53,721 nucleotides of DNA, taken from positions 1 through 53,721 of the forward strand of contig JAAXGW010000016.1 in assembly GCA_012267385.1 (NCBI GenBank), written 5' to 3'. The first letter of the stretch is position 1, and each line of letters opens with the position of its first letter. The notes beneath the pieces are model-generated. The model worked only from the letters and a program-made list of their open reading frames with translations. It had not been told where the DNA came from and searched no databases. Of the stretch, positions 1-8,500 are shown one piece after another. The stretch is from OMG group bacterium. Lineage in GTDB: Bacteria > Pseudomonadota > Gammaproteobacteria > Pseudomonadales > Azotimanducaceae. Position numbers and translations under genes: made by a program.

Positions 1-24
1 TGTCCATCAAACTGAGGCAACTTC

Positions 25-52
25 ACAGCAGGCTGACAATGCCTGCTGTTCT
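25..52 (+). terminator. candidate terminator hairpin of an upstream gene
   Basis: A perfect 9-bp stem, ACAGCAGGC (25-33) with GCCTGCTGT (41-49), closes a 7-nt loop and is followed by TTCTTCC rather than a clean T-run. It lies before the first gene, so it probably ends a gene left of the window. The interrupted T-tract makes it a weak intrinsic terminator. Confidence 0.4.
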
Positions 53-104
53 TCCCCAAAGTCGTTTGGAACTTTGGAATAATTTTTAGGAAGAATATAT
101 GTAC

Positions 105-111
105 AAGGAGG
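105..111 (+). promoter_or_regulatory. strong Shine-Dalgarno that fixes the start at 117
   Basis: AAGGAGG sits 5 nt before the ATG at 117. An earlier in-frame ATG at 99 would place this full anti-SD match inside the coding region, so 117 is the better start. Confidence 0.7.
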
Positions 112-116
112 TAATC

Positions 117-329
117 ATGTACAAGTCAATCAAACAATATCCCTTTGTCAAACCACTCAGTTTCGCTGACGCCGTTCAATTGTTGAACGAGCGCAAATCG
201 GCGCATACCGGTGGTTTCGCTGAAGCTGTCCGTAGTTTAAACGTGAAGCAACCGGAGCTGCTGAATACCGGTGGTTTGGCTGAAGCTTTGCGTTCTTACC
301 GTGAATCGCAGAAAAACAAAGATGAGTAA
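117..329 (+). CDS. small protein with three degenerate internal repeats
   Basis: A 70-residue protein of no family I recognise. It contains three copies of a short helical-looking unit: SFADAVQLLN near residues 15-24, GGFAEAVRSLN at 32-42 and GGLAEALRSYR at 52-62, spaced 18-20 residues apart. The last two are also near-identical in DNA (from 205 and from 265, 60 bp apart). There is no signal peptide or membrane segment. The stop overlaps the next gene's ATG by 8 nt, indicating translational coupling. The strong ribosome-binding site supports real expression. The repeats could form a small helical or peptide-binding protein, but that is only a guess. Confidence 0.6.
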   Translation: MYKSIKQYPFVKPLSFADAVQLLNERKSAHTGGFAEAVRSLNVKQPELLNTGGLAEALRSYRESQKNKDE

Positions 330-603
330 AAAGCTTGAAACACTCGGTCGTGTTTTTCACGTGTGTGAACGGTGGGACGGTCAAATGCGTGTTCGTAGTC
401 TCGGACTACGCGACGGGATCATTGAAGCGGACAAAGAAAACGATCGTTATTTGATATCGGTTTGTGAATCAGATACCGTTCTTTTTAGTACCAATATCAA
501 AGATGCGATCGCACAAGTCTGTGGCCAAATGATGCGTTGTACAACAGGAAAAATAAACCTTTTGTTGGCAGACATGGACGGGTTTTACGACCAGCTAGTA
601 TGA
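322..603 (+). CDS. small hypothetical protein coupled to the repeat protein
   Basis: A 93-residue soluble protein starting MSKKLETLGRVF. The ATG at 322 overlaps the upstream stop codon, so it is probably read by ribosomes finishing that gene; an open frame reaching back to 271 is less likely as the start. It has a mixed beta-rich N-terminal half (RVFHVCERWDGQMRVRSLG) and two cysteines in the C-terminal half, with no membrane segment. I do not recognise a family. The overlap suggests the two proteins work together. Confidence 0.55.
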   Translation: MSKKLETLGRVFHVCERWDGQMRVRSLGLRDGIIEADKENDRYLISVCESDTVLFSTNIKDAIAQVCGQMMRCTTGKINLLLADMDGFYDQLV

Positions 604-896
604 GTCCTACACGAATAATGACTACACGTTGAAGAAATTCAGGAGTCTTCGTCAACGTATTAGTGTATAGACTCCCAGAAATCGGCAACAGGGAACATGT
701 CGTTTTCTCCCAACTTAATGTTGGATTGTCTTAAGAGTTTAGGTCTGATTAGAGGCAGTTGTTGCTGAGTCTACTCATACCTGACTCGTCATCGGTAAAC
801 GTAGTTGGGTTTAAACACCCTGAAATTGTGGGTTCAGCGATTGGTCATCCAATGGACTCACTCCCAATTTACAACTTTGAACTATAGGAAAACAAA
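604..896. other. 293-bp gap with no supported gene
   Basis: Only short frames without ribosome-binding sites are present. A weak inverted motif, GGGTTTAAACACCC, occurs near 810. No tRNA or clear terminator is visible. Confidence 0.5.
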
Positions 897-1121
897 ATGA
901 AACCAGTAATAAAACTCGTATACAAAGAAAATGGTCAAGCAATAGAGTGGGAGAGAAGTGTCAATGAATTTGGAGGCATAATTCCTATTCCAGGTGATTT
1001 AATTCACGGCAAAAACAGAAGTTTTACAGTTGTTCGACGATCATTCAGGGATACTATGGATGATTCTGGACTTTGTGCGATTTTAGAACTTCTACCTATT
1101 CCCCTATCTGAAATGGACTAG
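897..1121 (+). CDS. small hypothetical protein
   Basis: A 74-residue predicted soluble protein beginning MKPVIKLVYKENG. An AGGA element lies 8 nt before the ATG. The composition is protein-like (two beta-rich stretches, RSFTVVRRSF and LCAILELLPIPL) with no membrane segment, cysteine cluster or recognised motif. It stands alone between two gaps of 200-300 bp, so context gives no function. It could belong with the preceding pair as part of a small accessory locus. Confidence 0.45.
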   Translation: MKPVIKLVYKENGQAIEWERSVNEFGGIIPIPGDLIHGKNRSFTVVRRSFRDTMDDSGLCAILELLPIPLSEMD

Positions 1122-1127
1122 TAAAGA

Positions 1128-1143
1128 TTAGCGTTAACGCTAA
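1128..1143. repeat. 16-bp perfect palindrome
   Basis: TTAGCGTTAACGCTAA is fully self-complementary and begins 6 nt after the stop of the small gene ending at 1121. There is no T-run, so an operator for a dimeric regulator is as likely as a terminator. The remaining gap to 1339 shows no gene. Confidence 0.45.
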
Positions 1144-1339
1144 GGTTGTAAATACGAAGTAGACATCACGCGCCGGGATTAGTAATTGGCCGATCAGTAG
1201 TTTTTTTGGGTAAACGGGTATATAGTTCCCCAAATTTCAATACATTCGCACGTCAGAGCGTAAACTAGTACTGGTAGATTTCTCTAAGTGCATTCTAATC
1301 GATAACTGACAAAACCGTCGTTGAGCTTAGTTCGAGAGT

Positions 1340-2311
1340 TCATCTGCGCACTTGAAGCACGACTTTGCCAATCGTAGTGTTAGATGCTAGTAGTTCATGG
1401 GCCTGGTCAACGTCGCTAATGGAATATACACTATGTATAACTGGTTTTATGGACCCGTCGTCGATCAGCGGCCAAACTTTTCTTTCAAGTTCCGTCATAA
1501 TTTTTACCTTCTTAGCGATCGTTCGAGCGCGTAGTGTAGATCCGATGATGCGCTGTCGCTTCGCCATGAGTGGACGCAGTGGTACCGTTGCTGACCCTCC
1601 TCCCATTAGTCCAATAACAACCAACCTACCGTCGATTGCGAGACAGCGCAAGTTGTCTTCAAGATAGGAACCGCCGACTGGATCCAAAATTACATCAGCT
1701 CCTCGCCCGTCGGTCCATTCTAAAACGCTGTCAGCAAAGTTGGTCTGTGTGCGAACACTCCCATTCTCTGCACCTAGCGAAAGACAATACTCTATTTTCT
1801 CTTCGGAGCCCGCGGTTACGTAACAGGTATTCTTGAATTCTCGACACAACTGAATCGCCGCAGTACCAACACCACTCGCACCCGCGTGGAGAAGCACGCT
1901 TTCACCCGCCGATAACTGTGCTTCGAGGAAAAGATTAAGGTACGCTGTCGCGAACACTTCCGGTAACGCTGCCGCTTGAGAGAAATCTAGTCCGTCTGGA
2001 ATTCGTACCGCTTGCGAACTCGGTACAGTTACATATTCCGCATAACCTCCACCCGACAGTAATGCGCAAACTCTGTTTCCCAGTTTGGAAGTCGGATCCC
2101 CTTCTCCAATTTCAGCGACAACACCAGCACACTCCAGACCAAGAATATCACTTTCGCCGGGCGGAGATGGGTATTTACCCGCTCGCTGGGACAGGTCCGC
2201 GCGATTAACCGCAGTCGCATGCACTTCAATGAGCACTTCTCCCCGTCGCAGAGAAGGAACTGCCGTTTCGTCCCAACGCAGAGTATCATTCTCAATCTGT
2301 ATCGCTTTCAC
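1340..2311 (-). CDS. zinc-free NAD(P)H:quinone oxidoreductase, PIG3-like
   Basis: This 323-residue protein matches the medium-chain dehydrogenase superfamily and reads like the zinc-independent quinone oxidoreductase group. The N-terminal GroES-like domain has AVNRADLSQRAGKYPSPPG and the ILGLECAGVVAEIG segment. The Rossmann domain has LLHAGASGVGTAAIQLC (around residue 140), the AxxGVG nucleotide-binding element. No zinc-ligand cysteine set is seen. Expected chemistry is NADPH-dependent one-electron reduction of quinones or reduction of activated alkenes in the cytosol. It is divergent from hemH with an 80-bp gap that must hold both promoters. The family is broad, so the substrate cannot be assigned. 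Confidence 0.85.
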   Translation of the reverse strand: MKAIQIENDTLRWDETAVPSLRRGEVLIEVHATAVNRADLSQRAGKYPSPPGESDILGLECAGVVAEIGEGDPTSKLGNRVCALLSGGGYAEYVTVPSSQAVRIPDGLDFSQAAALPEVFATAYLNLFLEAQLSAGESVLLHAGASGVGTAAIQLCREFKNTCYVTAGSEEKIEYCLSLGAENGSVRTQTNFADSVLEWTDGRGADVILDPVGGSYLEDNLRCLAIDGRLVVIGLMGGGSATVPLRPLMAKRQRIIGSTLRARTIAKKVKIMTELERKVWPLIDDGSIKPVIHSVYSISDVDQAHELLASNTTIGKVVLQVRR

Positions 2312-2390
2312 TGAATCCTCTCTTTATATTGCCTACGCAAACCCTTCTAGAATTTTTTCTTCCTGAAGAAATTACCGTTTTTGATATTTG

Positions 2391-3377
2391 ATGCAGTCTG
2401 TTGGCATAATCGTTGCGAATTTAGGTTCTCCAGCTTCTCCTGCTCGCAAAGATGTGGCGAAGTTTCTTGGTGATTTTCTGTCCGACCCTTACGTCGTCGA
2501 CCTGCCGACGCCAATACGGCAATTTCTGGCAAGAGGAATTATCGCCATACAGAGGAGTAAACCCTCCTCCGAAGCTTACGCATCCATTTGGGATTCACCC
2601 GAAGGACCACTGAGACGGATCACCTCCGAAGTCGCTGAAAAGATTCAGGAAAACACAGGCATTCAAACTGTAGTTGGTATGCGTTACGGTCAACCATCGA
2701 TCGATCAAGCTCTTGCTAAATTGAATGATCGTCAAACGATTGTTCTTGCCATGCTTTATCCGCAATACGCCGACTCTACGCGCACAACCACTATTCGCTA
2801 TCTGCAAAAGGTTTGTCGCGGTAAAACGATTCGAATAATTCCAGTGTATTACCAAGAAAGAGAATACCTGAACGCGCTAGTCGAACGTTCTAAAAAATCA
2901 CTGGATGATGACATCGAACATGTGGTGATCAGTTTTCATAGCTTACCGATTCGGCACATACTTAAAGCTGACCCGACAAAATCCCATTGTCTCAAGTCGG
3001 TTGAGTGTTGTAAAGATGAATCCATTGCACATGAGACCTGCTATAAACATCAATGTGAAACAACGGCGAGGCATTTGGGCAATGCTCTTGGGCCACCCTA
3101 TTCTATAAGCTATCAATCCCGTATAGGACGACTCCCATGGTTAGAACCTACGACTATAGATGTCATAACCGACATTGCCAAGAAAGGTGTGAAACGGCTC
3201 GCCGTGACATGCCCAGCGTTCGTGGTGGATAACTTGGAAACCTTGGAGGAAATCGGTATACAAGCACGAGATTTGTTTCTTAGCCTCGGAGGTGAGAAGT
3301 TGCAATTACTACCCTGTTTGAATACCGACTCCAATTGGATTGAATTCTTCTCACGATTCATCCAGCAACAACTTTAA
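2391..3377 (+). CDS. hemH: ferrochelatase with internal cysteine cluster
   Basis: Ferrochelatase inserts Fe2+ into protoporphyrin IX in the last step of haem synthesis. The 328-residue protein has the family hallmarks: N-terminal VANLGSP, the catalytic SFHSLP (His183), and the conserved ETLEEIG near residue 285. The ATG at 2391 directly follows a TTG that would add only one residue. Unusually, residues 200-222 contain five cysteines (C200, C206, C207, C217, C222). Some microbial ferrochelatases bind a [2Fe-2S] cluster through an internal cysteine-rich segment at this place, so this one probably does too. No strong ribosome-binding site is visible. It is divergent from the quinone oxidoreductase. 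Confidence 0.93.
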   Translation: MQSVGIIVANLGSPASPARKDVAKFLGDFLSDPYVVDLPTPIRQFLARGIIAIQRSKPSSEAYASIWDSPEGPLRRITSEVAEKIQENTGIQTVVGMRYGQPSIDQALAKLNDRQTIVLAMLYPQYADSTRTTTIRYLQKVCRGKTIRIIPVYYQEREYLNALVERSKKSLDDDIEHVVISFHSLPIRHILKADPTKSHCLKSVECCKDESIAHETCYKHQCETTARHLGNALGPPYSISYQSRIGRLPWLEPTTIDVITDIAKKGVKRLAVTCPAFVVDNLETLEEIGIQARDLFLSLGGEKLQLLPCLNTDSNWIEFFSRFIQQQL

Positions 3378-3500
3378 GTGTATGAACGCTGTGAATGAGT
3401 GTCAAGGTCATGACGGTCGGTATCGGTGTCCAGAACAGCAAGTAAAGAGATCATGTAGGAGCTCTCAGTCTGAGGATTAGCTGTGCAGTGTTTTAATATG

Positions 3501-3518
3501 TATATATATATATATAAT
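3501..3518 (+). promoter_or_regulatory. TA-repeat with TATAAT -10 candidate
   Basis: Eight TA dinucleotides run straight into TATAAT at 3513-3518, 28 bp before the ATG at 3546. No convincing -35 box lies 17 bp upstream. Dinucleotide runs can change length by slippage, so this could be a variable promoter. Confidence 0.35.
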
Positions 3519-3545
3519 TCCAGTATTCTTGTTTGGAAAGAAGGG

Positions 3546-3683
3546 ATGAAAGTTGATCACGACGCTTTTAATCGCACTGGAACAGTCGTGTTAAATACAG
3601 ACCAAGCCCTCAGGCAAACTAGGGATCTTGAGTCTTACCTTGAGAAGTCAGAACAACAGGGTTGTTGGATACCACGGATATGA
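3546..3683 (+). CDS. 45-residue microprotein, translationally coupled
   Basis: The frame encodes a small hydrophilic protein (MKVDHDAFNRTGTVVLNTDQ at its start). Its TGA overlaps the ATG of the next gene as ATGA, the usual sign of coupling. A purine-rich GGAAAGAAGGG precedes the start but the spacing is not ideal; an upstream in-frame GTG at 3483 would run through the TA repeat and is less likely. No family is recognised. Its pairing with an immunity-like membrane protein makes a small two-gene unit. Confidence 0.42.
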   Translation: MKVDHDAFNRTGTVVLNTDQALRQTRDLESYLEKSEQQGCWIPRI

Positions 3684-4006
3684 AGGTACTGGGTTGGTGG
3701 ACTAAACACTGGTGGTGGATCTGGCTTCCAATAGTGTTGTTTGGTGGTTTAAGCACATCATACATCCCAATTTGGACGTTCTCATGGTGGATAGGAATAT
3801 CAATATTTTCTGTCGCTGCGCTAATTTTCTACTTTACACCGGTAATCTTCGCTGTGTACTACCAAAGGGAAAGGAGATTTGTCCTCTATACGTTTCTCAT
3901 AAATTTGTTTCTTGGTTGGGTATGGCCGTTATGGCTTGTTCTCATTTGTGCAGCGTATGAACCGCACGCGCCCAGACTCGGAGAGGACGCACAACAACCC
4001 GCTTAG
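3680..4006 (+). CDS. superinfection-immunity-like small membrane protein
   Basis: A 108-residue protein with three predicted membrane segments (about residues 14-32, 38-58 and 70-93) and a very Trp-rich N-terminus. The last segment, LINLFLGWVWPLWLVLICAA, resembles the N-x-x-x-G-W core of the superinfection immunity family (PF14373) first described in phage T4 Imm. In bacteria such genes are common and usually of unknown role. The short C-terminal tail (RLGEDAQQPA) is cytosolic or periplasmic. A good terminator follows. Assignment rests on this one motif and the topology, so it is tentative. Confidence 0.6.
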   Translation: MKVLGWWTKHWWWIWLPIVLFGGLSTSYIPIWTFSWWIGISIFSVAALIFYFTPVIFAVYYQRERRFVLYTFLINLFLGWVWPLWLVLICAAYEPHAPRLGEDAQQPA

Positions 4007-4024
4007 TTAGAGTACAACACGTTC

Positions 4025-4055
4025 ATGCCCCTTCGCGTTCGCGGGGCATTTTTTT
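4025..4055 (+). terminator. Rho-independent terminator
   Basis: ATGCCCC (4025-4031) pairs with GGGGCAT (4043-4049) around an 11-nt loop and is followed by seven T residues (4049-4055). It ends the 3546-4006 unit. Confidence 0.8.
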
Positions 4056-4254
4056 GTCGAGGCGTGCGTTCGGGTCTCGCCGCCCTTTGTGACTTTAATT
4101 TGTATGTTCGTGTTTGCCGTCGAATTGATAATTTGAACTGTAGTCGGGAACGGTTTTGCCTCTGGAAGTACGTAACTTTAGTTGAAAGTAGAATTTACAA
4201 AACCACAGACGACAGTTTAAACACTGTAGAATTTTGACCACAGGAGCGTTCTCA

Positions 4255-5463
4255 ATGACTACACTTAAAAACAGAAACTGTGAAATTATCGGGTCATTCT
4301 TGCTGACTATATTGTTCGCTTCCAACATTCTGGCGGACTACGATACGACGACCGACATTCGCTTTCGCGAGCTCCCAGGTATCGAAGCTTCACAGCAAAG
4401 CTTAGATTATTTCCGACCGCTTGCTGACGACGAAGAAGAGGAAGCTCCTTCAAATCTCCCAGTCATTCTATATGTCCACGGTGGTCGATGGATGACAGGA
4501 GACAAAGACATTGACCAATCTCCTATGGTCGATCTCTTCATAAACGCAGGTTTTGTTGTGGTAAGCACCAACTACCGGTTGAGTGAAGATGGAAAAAATC
4601 AGCATCCCGGACAAATTGAGGATGTTGCGGATGCCGTTGGTTGGATCAGTGATAACATTCGTTATCGTGGCGGTAACCCACGAGCAATTTACGTCGTAGG
4701 ATACGGTGCTGGTGCACACTTAGCAGCCTTACTCACTACTGATCATTCACGATTGATGGATGCCGGTGTTCGTCCAGTCGATATAAAGGGTGTTGTGTTG
4801 CTGGAGCCACTTGCGCTTGATCTGGTAGATATCATGGAATCGTCCGATTTGCGTAAGGGATATCACGAAGCAGCATTTGGAGCAAACCTCGAAGTCTGGC
4901 AAGATGCTTCACCATATTTTCATGTTCGCGAAGATTTTCCGATCGTCCCTCACCTTATCGTCGCAGCTTGTCCAGTGGGCTGGCCGTCTGCGGAACACCT
5001 AAACCAGCTTAAAACCAATCGCTGGGCGGCTATTGAGCATTATGCTGACAAACTGCGAGAAAATAATGTCAGAGTTGACCTGGTTAATGCGATGGACTAT
5101 CACAGTATTCGTTCCGTCGATCGAGATTTCGGTACAACTGGAGACCAGACCACTCAAATTGCTTTGGACTTTATAAAAGAACTGGAGGCCCATCGAGTCG
5201 AACGCGAACCCGTACCAACAGATGGTGTGCTCCACACTCTTGAGATAGACAGTGATGATCAGAAAAAAGTGGCTGAGGAACTAGCTGATGTCGCTTTAGA
5301 ACTGTGGAACTATGATCATTCCCGAGCCCTAGATACACCAATATCTCGTGAAGAGTTTCCAGAAAATCTGAGTAAGGACTTCGTTTCTTGGGATACCAAC
5401 GACGATGAAACGCTCGATCGAACTGAAATCCAAGCCGCATTTGAAGCTCTTTTCAAAGAATGA
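4255..5463 (+). CDS. secreted alpha/beta-hydrolase fold protein lacking the serine, with EF-hand
   Basis: A 402-residue protein starting at ATG 4255 (GGAG ribosome-binding site). Residues 1-28 form a signal peptide ending near NILAD. The body matches the HGG esterase/carboxylesterase branch: YVHGGRW at 73-79, a TNYRL strand, and the nucleophile elbow VVGYGAGAHLAALL. In active relatives the elbow is G-x-S-x-G; here it is G149-Y-G151-A-G, so the catalytic serine is glycine and the protein is probably not a serine esterase. The C-terminus has a canonical EF-hand loop, D380-x-N-x-D-x-T-x-D-x-x-E391, predicting calcium binding. It is the first gene of a co-oriented envelope module; another EF-hand protein lies at 10888. 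Confidence 0.8.
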   Translation: MTTLKNRNCEIIGSFLLTILFASNILADYDTTTDIRFRELPGIEASQQSLDYFRPLADDEEEEAPSNLPVILYVHGGRWMTGDKDIDQSPMVDLFINAGFVVVSTNYRLSEDGKNQHPGQIEDVADAVGWISDNIRYRGGNPRAIYVVGYGAGAHLAALLTTDHSRLMDAGVRPVDIKGVVLLEPLALDLVDIMESSDLRKGYHEAAFGANLEVWQDASPYFHVREDFPIVPHLIVAACPVGWPSAEHLNQLKTNRWAAIEHYADKLRENNVRVDLVNAMDYHSIRSVDRDFGTTGDQTTQIALDFIKELEAHRVEREPVPTDGVLHTLEIDSDDQKKVAEELADVALELWNYDHSRALDTPISREEFPENLSKDFVSWDTNDDETLDRTEIQAAFEALFKE

Positions 5464-5554
5464 CTGTCCTCTGAAATTCTCAGAGTAGCATTTCTGTTTC
5501 AAATACTTCGATTCGTAGCATAATAGCTAAATCGAAGATGCGAGAGGAGCTCTT

Positions 5555-8500
5555 ATGTCGCGACGACTTCGCCCCTTTATCACTGTTCTTTCAGTGGTGT
5601 TTTGGATATCCCTAGCACAATCTGAAAACGATATCTATATTCCAGAAAGCTTAGAACCTTGGGTCGACTGGGTTCTAGACGACAACCCATATTTCTCTTG
5701 TCCCGTTCGTGCCACGGACGGCGTACGACTGAACTGCATCTGGGTCCGAGAAACTAACATTGACGTATTACGTGGTCAAACGTTTGGCGCGAAGTTCGAA
5801 CTCCAAGTACATGCATTCGCAGAGTCAACACTACAACTTCCGTACAGTCAGTCCTTCAAGCCACAAAACGTAAAACTGAACGGACAAAAAATCGCGTTAG
5901 GAGGTGGAAATACCGCGCCAGAAGTGCTCGTCCCAATCGGATCCCATACTTTAGTGGGTGATTTGGTCTGGACAGAAGAGTCAGAACCTAGATTCTTAGA
6001 GATACCGCGATCAGGGATAGTGCGGTTATCAATCGACGGTGAAGAGGTCGCGCACCCTTCACTTCAGGGTGGTGGTAGTAGACTATGGTTTTCGAATGAA
6101 ATCACTGATACGCCAACAACTACTATAACACCCGACACTGAATTGGTTCGTGTCTTTCGACACTTCATTGACGATATACCTCAGACTCAAACTACGTACA
6201 TTAGAGTCACTATAACTGGAAATCCAAGAACGGTGGATTTTGGCAAAGTTATTTCCGATGAATATGAAATTACCAATCTCTCTTCACGATGGCCCGCGAT
6301 CTTGTCGAGCGACGGCAACTTGGTTGTTCAGGTGAGCCCAGGTTCAAACGACATTCAGATCAACGCACGCGCTACTGACCAATTGAGTTCATTTCGATAC
6401 GAAAAGATTTCACCAGTTTGGCCAGACTTGGAATATTGGGGGATACAGCCTATGCACCACCTTCGAATTATTCGAATGGAAGGTGCACTACGTACGGATC
6501 TTTCTCAGGTAAATGCACCTAGTCGCATGCGTCGAACGACAGGATTTGTACTAACCGAAAATGACGAATTGAAATTGATTGAAGAACAGAGGGGAAGCGT
6601 ACAACCATACTCATCGATGTTTGGAATTTCGAGAGACATCTGGTTGAACTTTAGAGGCAACTTCTACACCGTGGCAGACTCGATTCGTACTGATGTCGCA
6701 TCAGCTCAACAAGTGGCTTCAAGTATTCCGCTAGGAGAAGTGCGGGTCAACGGGAGTGCGCGCTTGATTGTTTATGACGACTCTTCCGATGACAAGTTGA
6801 CAAGCATATATCTCAAGCCGGAGGACGAATATTTGTCGTCAATTTCAAAAGTTTCTCGAGCAGAACCCTTACCTCCGAATACTTGGAGCGTCGAAGCTGA
6901 GAGTCTCAACGCTAGATTGCATCTGCCACCTGGTTGGATGATGTTGTGGTCAAACGGCGTAGATGAGGTCGAAGGTTCGTGGCTTTCAAAATGGGGAATC
7001 TGGGATGTCTTCATTGTGTTGCTATTGCTTTGCTTGGTGTGGGGTTTAGGTGGATGGAAATGGACGGCGATTGTGGCTGGCACGGTACTCATCGGTTATC
7101 AACTGGATAACGCACCAACCTTCGGCTGGGTCTTACTGGCAGCTGTATGTTATGCGCTGAAAGCAATTAAACATGTGAGATTAAGCCAGATAGTAACCGT
7201 GAGCTTCTGGGTTGTATTCTTTGTGGTAGCGTCTGCCTGTGTTTATCACGCGACTACGTCAATGCGTAATGCACTACACCCGCAGCTTGCGGCTGAGAGT
7301 CCTACATTTGTGCAACAGGTTGTTTCTAATCTGGAACGTAGATATACAGCTGAAGAAATTGAACAAATGGCAATATCAGATCTGAGCGATTTCTTTAGAA
7401 GAATACCTGAACAATTTAATTCCACCACACCCCAGACTTCAACTTCGTTTGCTACGGATGATGAAGAGATGGAAGAAATCTTTTCCACTGGCACGTATAT
7501 GCCAAATTCCGATCCGACAGCCCGAATTTCACAAACTCCCAAAGTCGTTACTACAGGCTCACGAACATTTTTAGGATCGGAATTGGGAGAATCTTTAGGT
7601 TTGTCGGCTGCCGAACCGAGAGAATATGATCCGACGTTACCGATCGCGATCCAAACAGGTCCAGGTAGACCCAGTTGGCAGTGGCAGACAGTTACTCTAA
7701 ATTGGGATGGTCCGGTGGCGCAAGATCAAAAAATGAGTCTTGTATTAATCGGTCCTTGGTTTACCCGCTTAGTCTATCTACTTTCTGCTATTGCGACACT
7801 GCTTGTACTCACTTACTTCCTATACCTTAGAGTTCCAGGTATTAAAAATTGGGTCAGGAGAATTCTACCGGGTACATCAGGTGTAGCTTCACTGGTTTTT
7901 GTAGCAGTACTGTTCAACCCACAGGACGTTAATGCTGATATACCCGATGCAGACCTATTGAAGGAGTTGGAAAGTCGATTACTAGCGCTCCCGGATTGTT
8001 TGAACGAGTGCGCGTATCTTGAAGAGGCCAAAGTGACTTTGACAGAAGGCGTACTCACGATAGGAATGCAAATTCACGCGGAGGATCGTGTTGCTATTCC
8101 ACTACCTAATGAAAACAACACGTGGAACCTGACCGATCTTCGCCAAGGCACGAATCAACTACCACTTCTTAGAGAACGATCAAGACTCTATACCCTACTA
8201 GACGAAGGCGTGCACGACATAGTTTTGACTGCTGACGTAACCGGACTCGACCAGTTCGACGTTGCGTTCGAGCTCATTCCAGGTCACTTGGTCATAGACG
8301 CACCAGATTGGCGAATCGAAGGTCTTATTCGTGGTCAGGTAGATGACCGAAAGCTTACGTTCTATCGCGAGAAATCCGACGAGCAAGTCGTCAGCACCAC
8401 GGAGACCTCAACGAACTTCGCACCCTTAGAAATAACGCCTTATGTATCAGTGCTACGTCAGATAGTTTTGTCGTATGAACCTACAATCATCACACGTGTA

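Noticed and set aside
497-688. Minus-strand frame of 63 codons
   Set aside because: Overlaps the coupled small gene on the other strand and has no ribosome-binding site.
4027-4237. Plus-strand frame of 70 codons
   Set aside because: It begins in the terminator hairpin and has no protein character.
8112-8136. Half parS-like sequence CACGTGGAACC
   Set aside because: Only one half of the palindrome matches and it lies inside the large membrane-protein gene.
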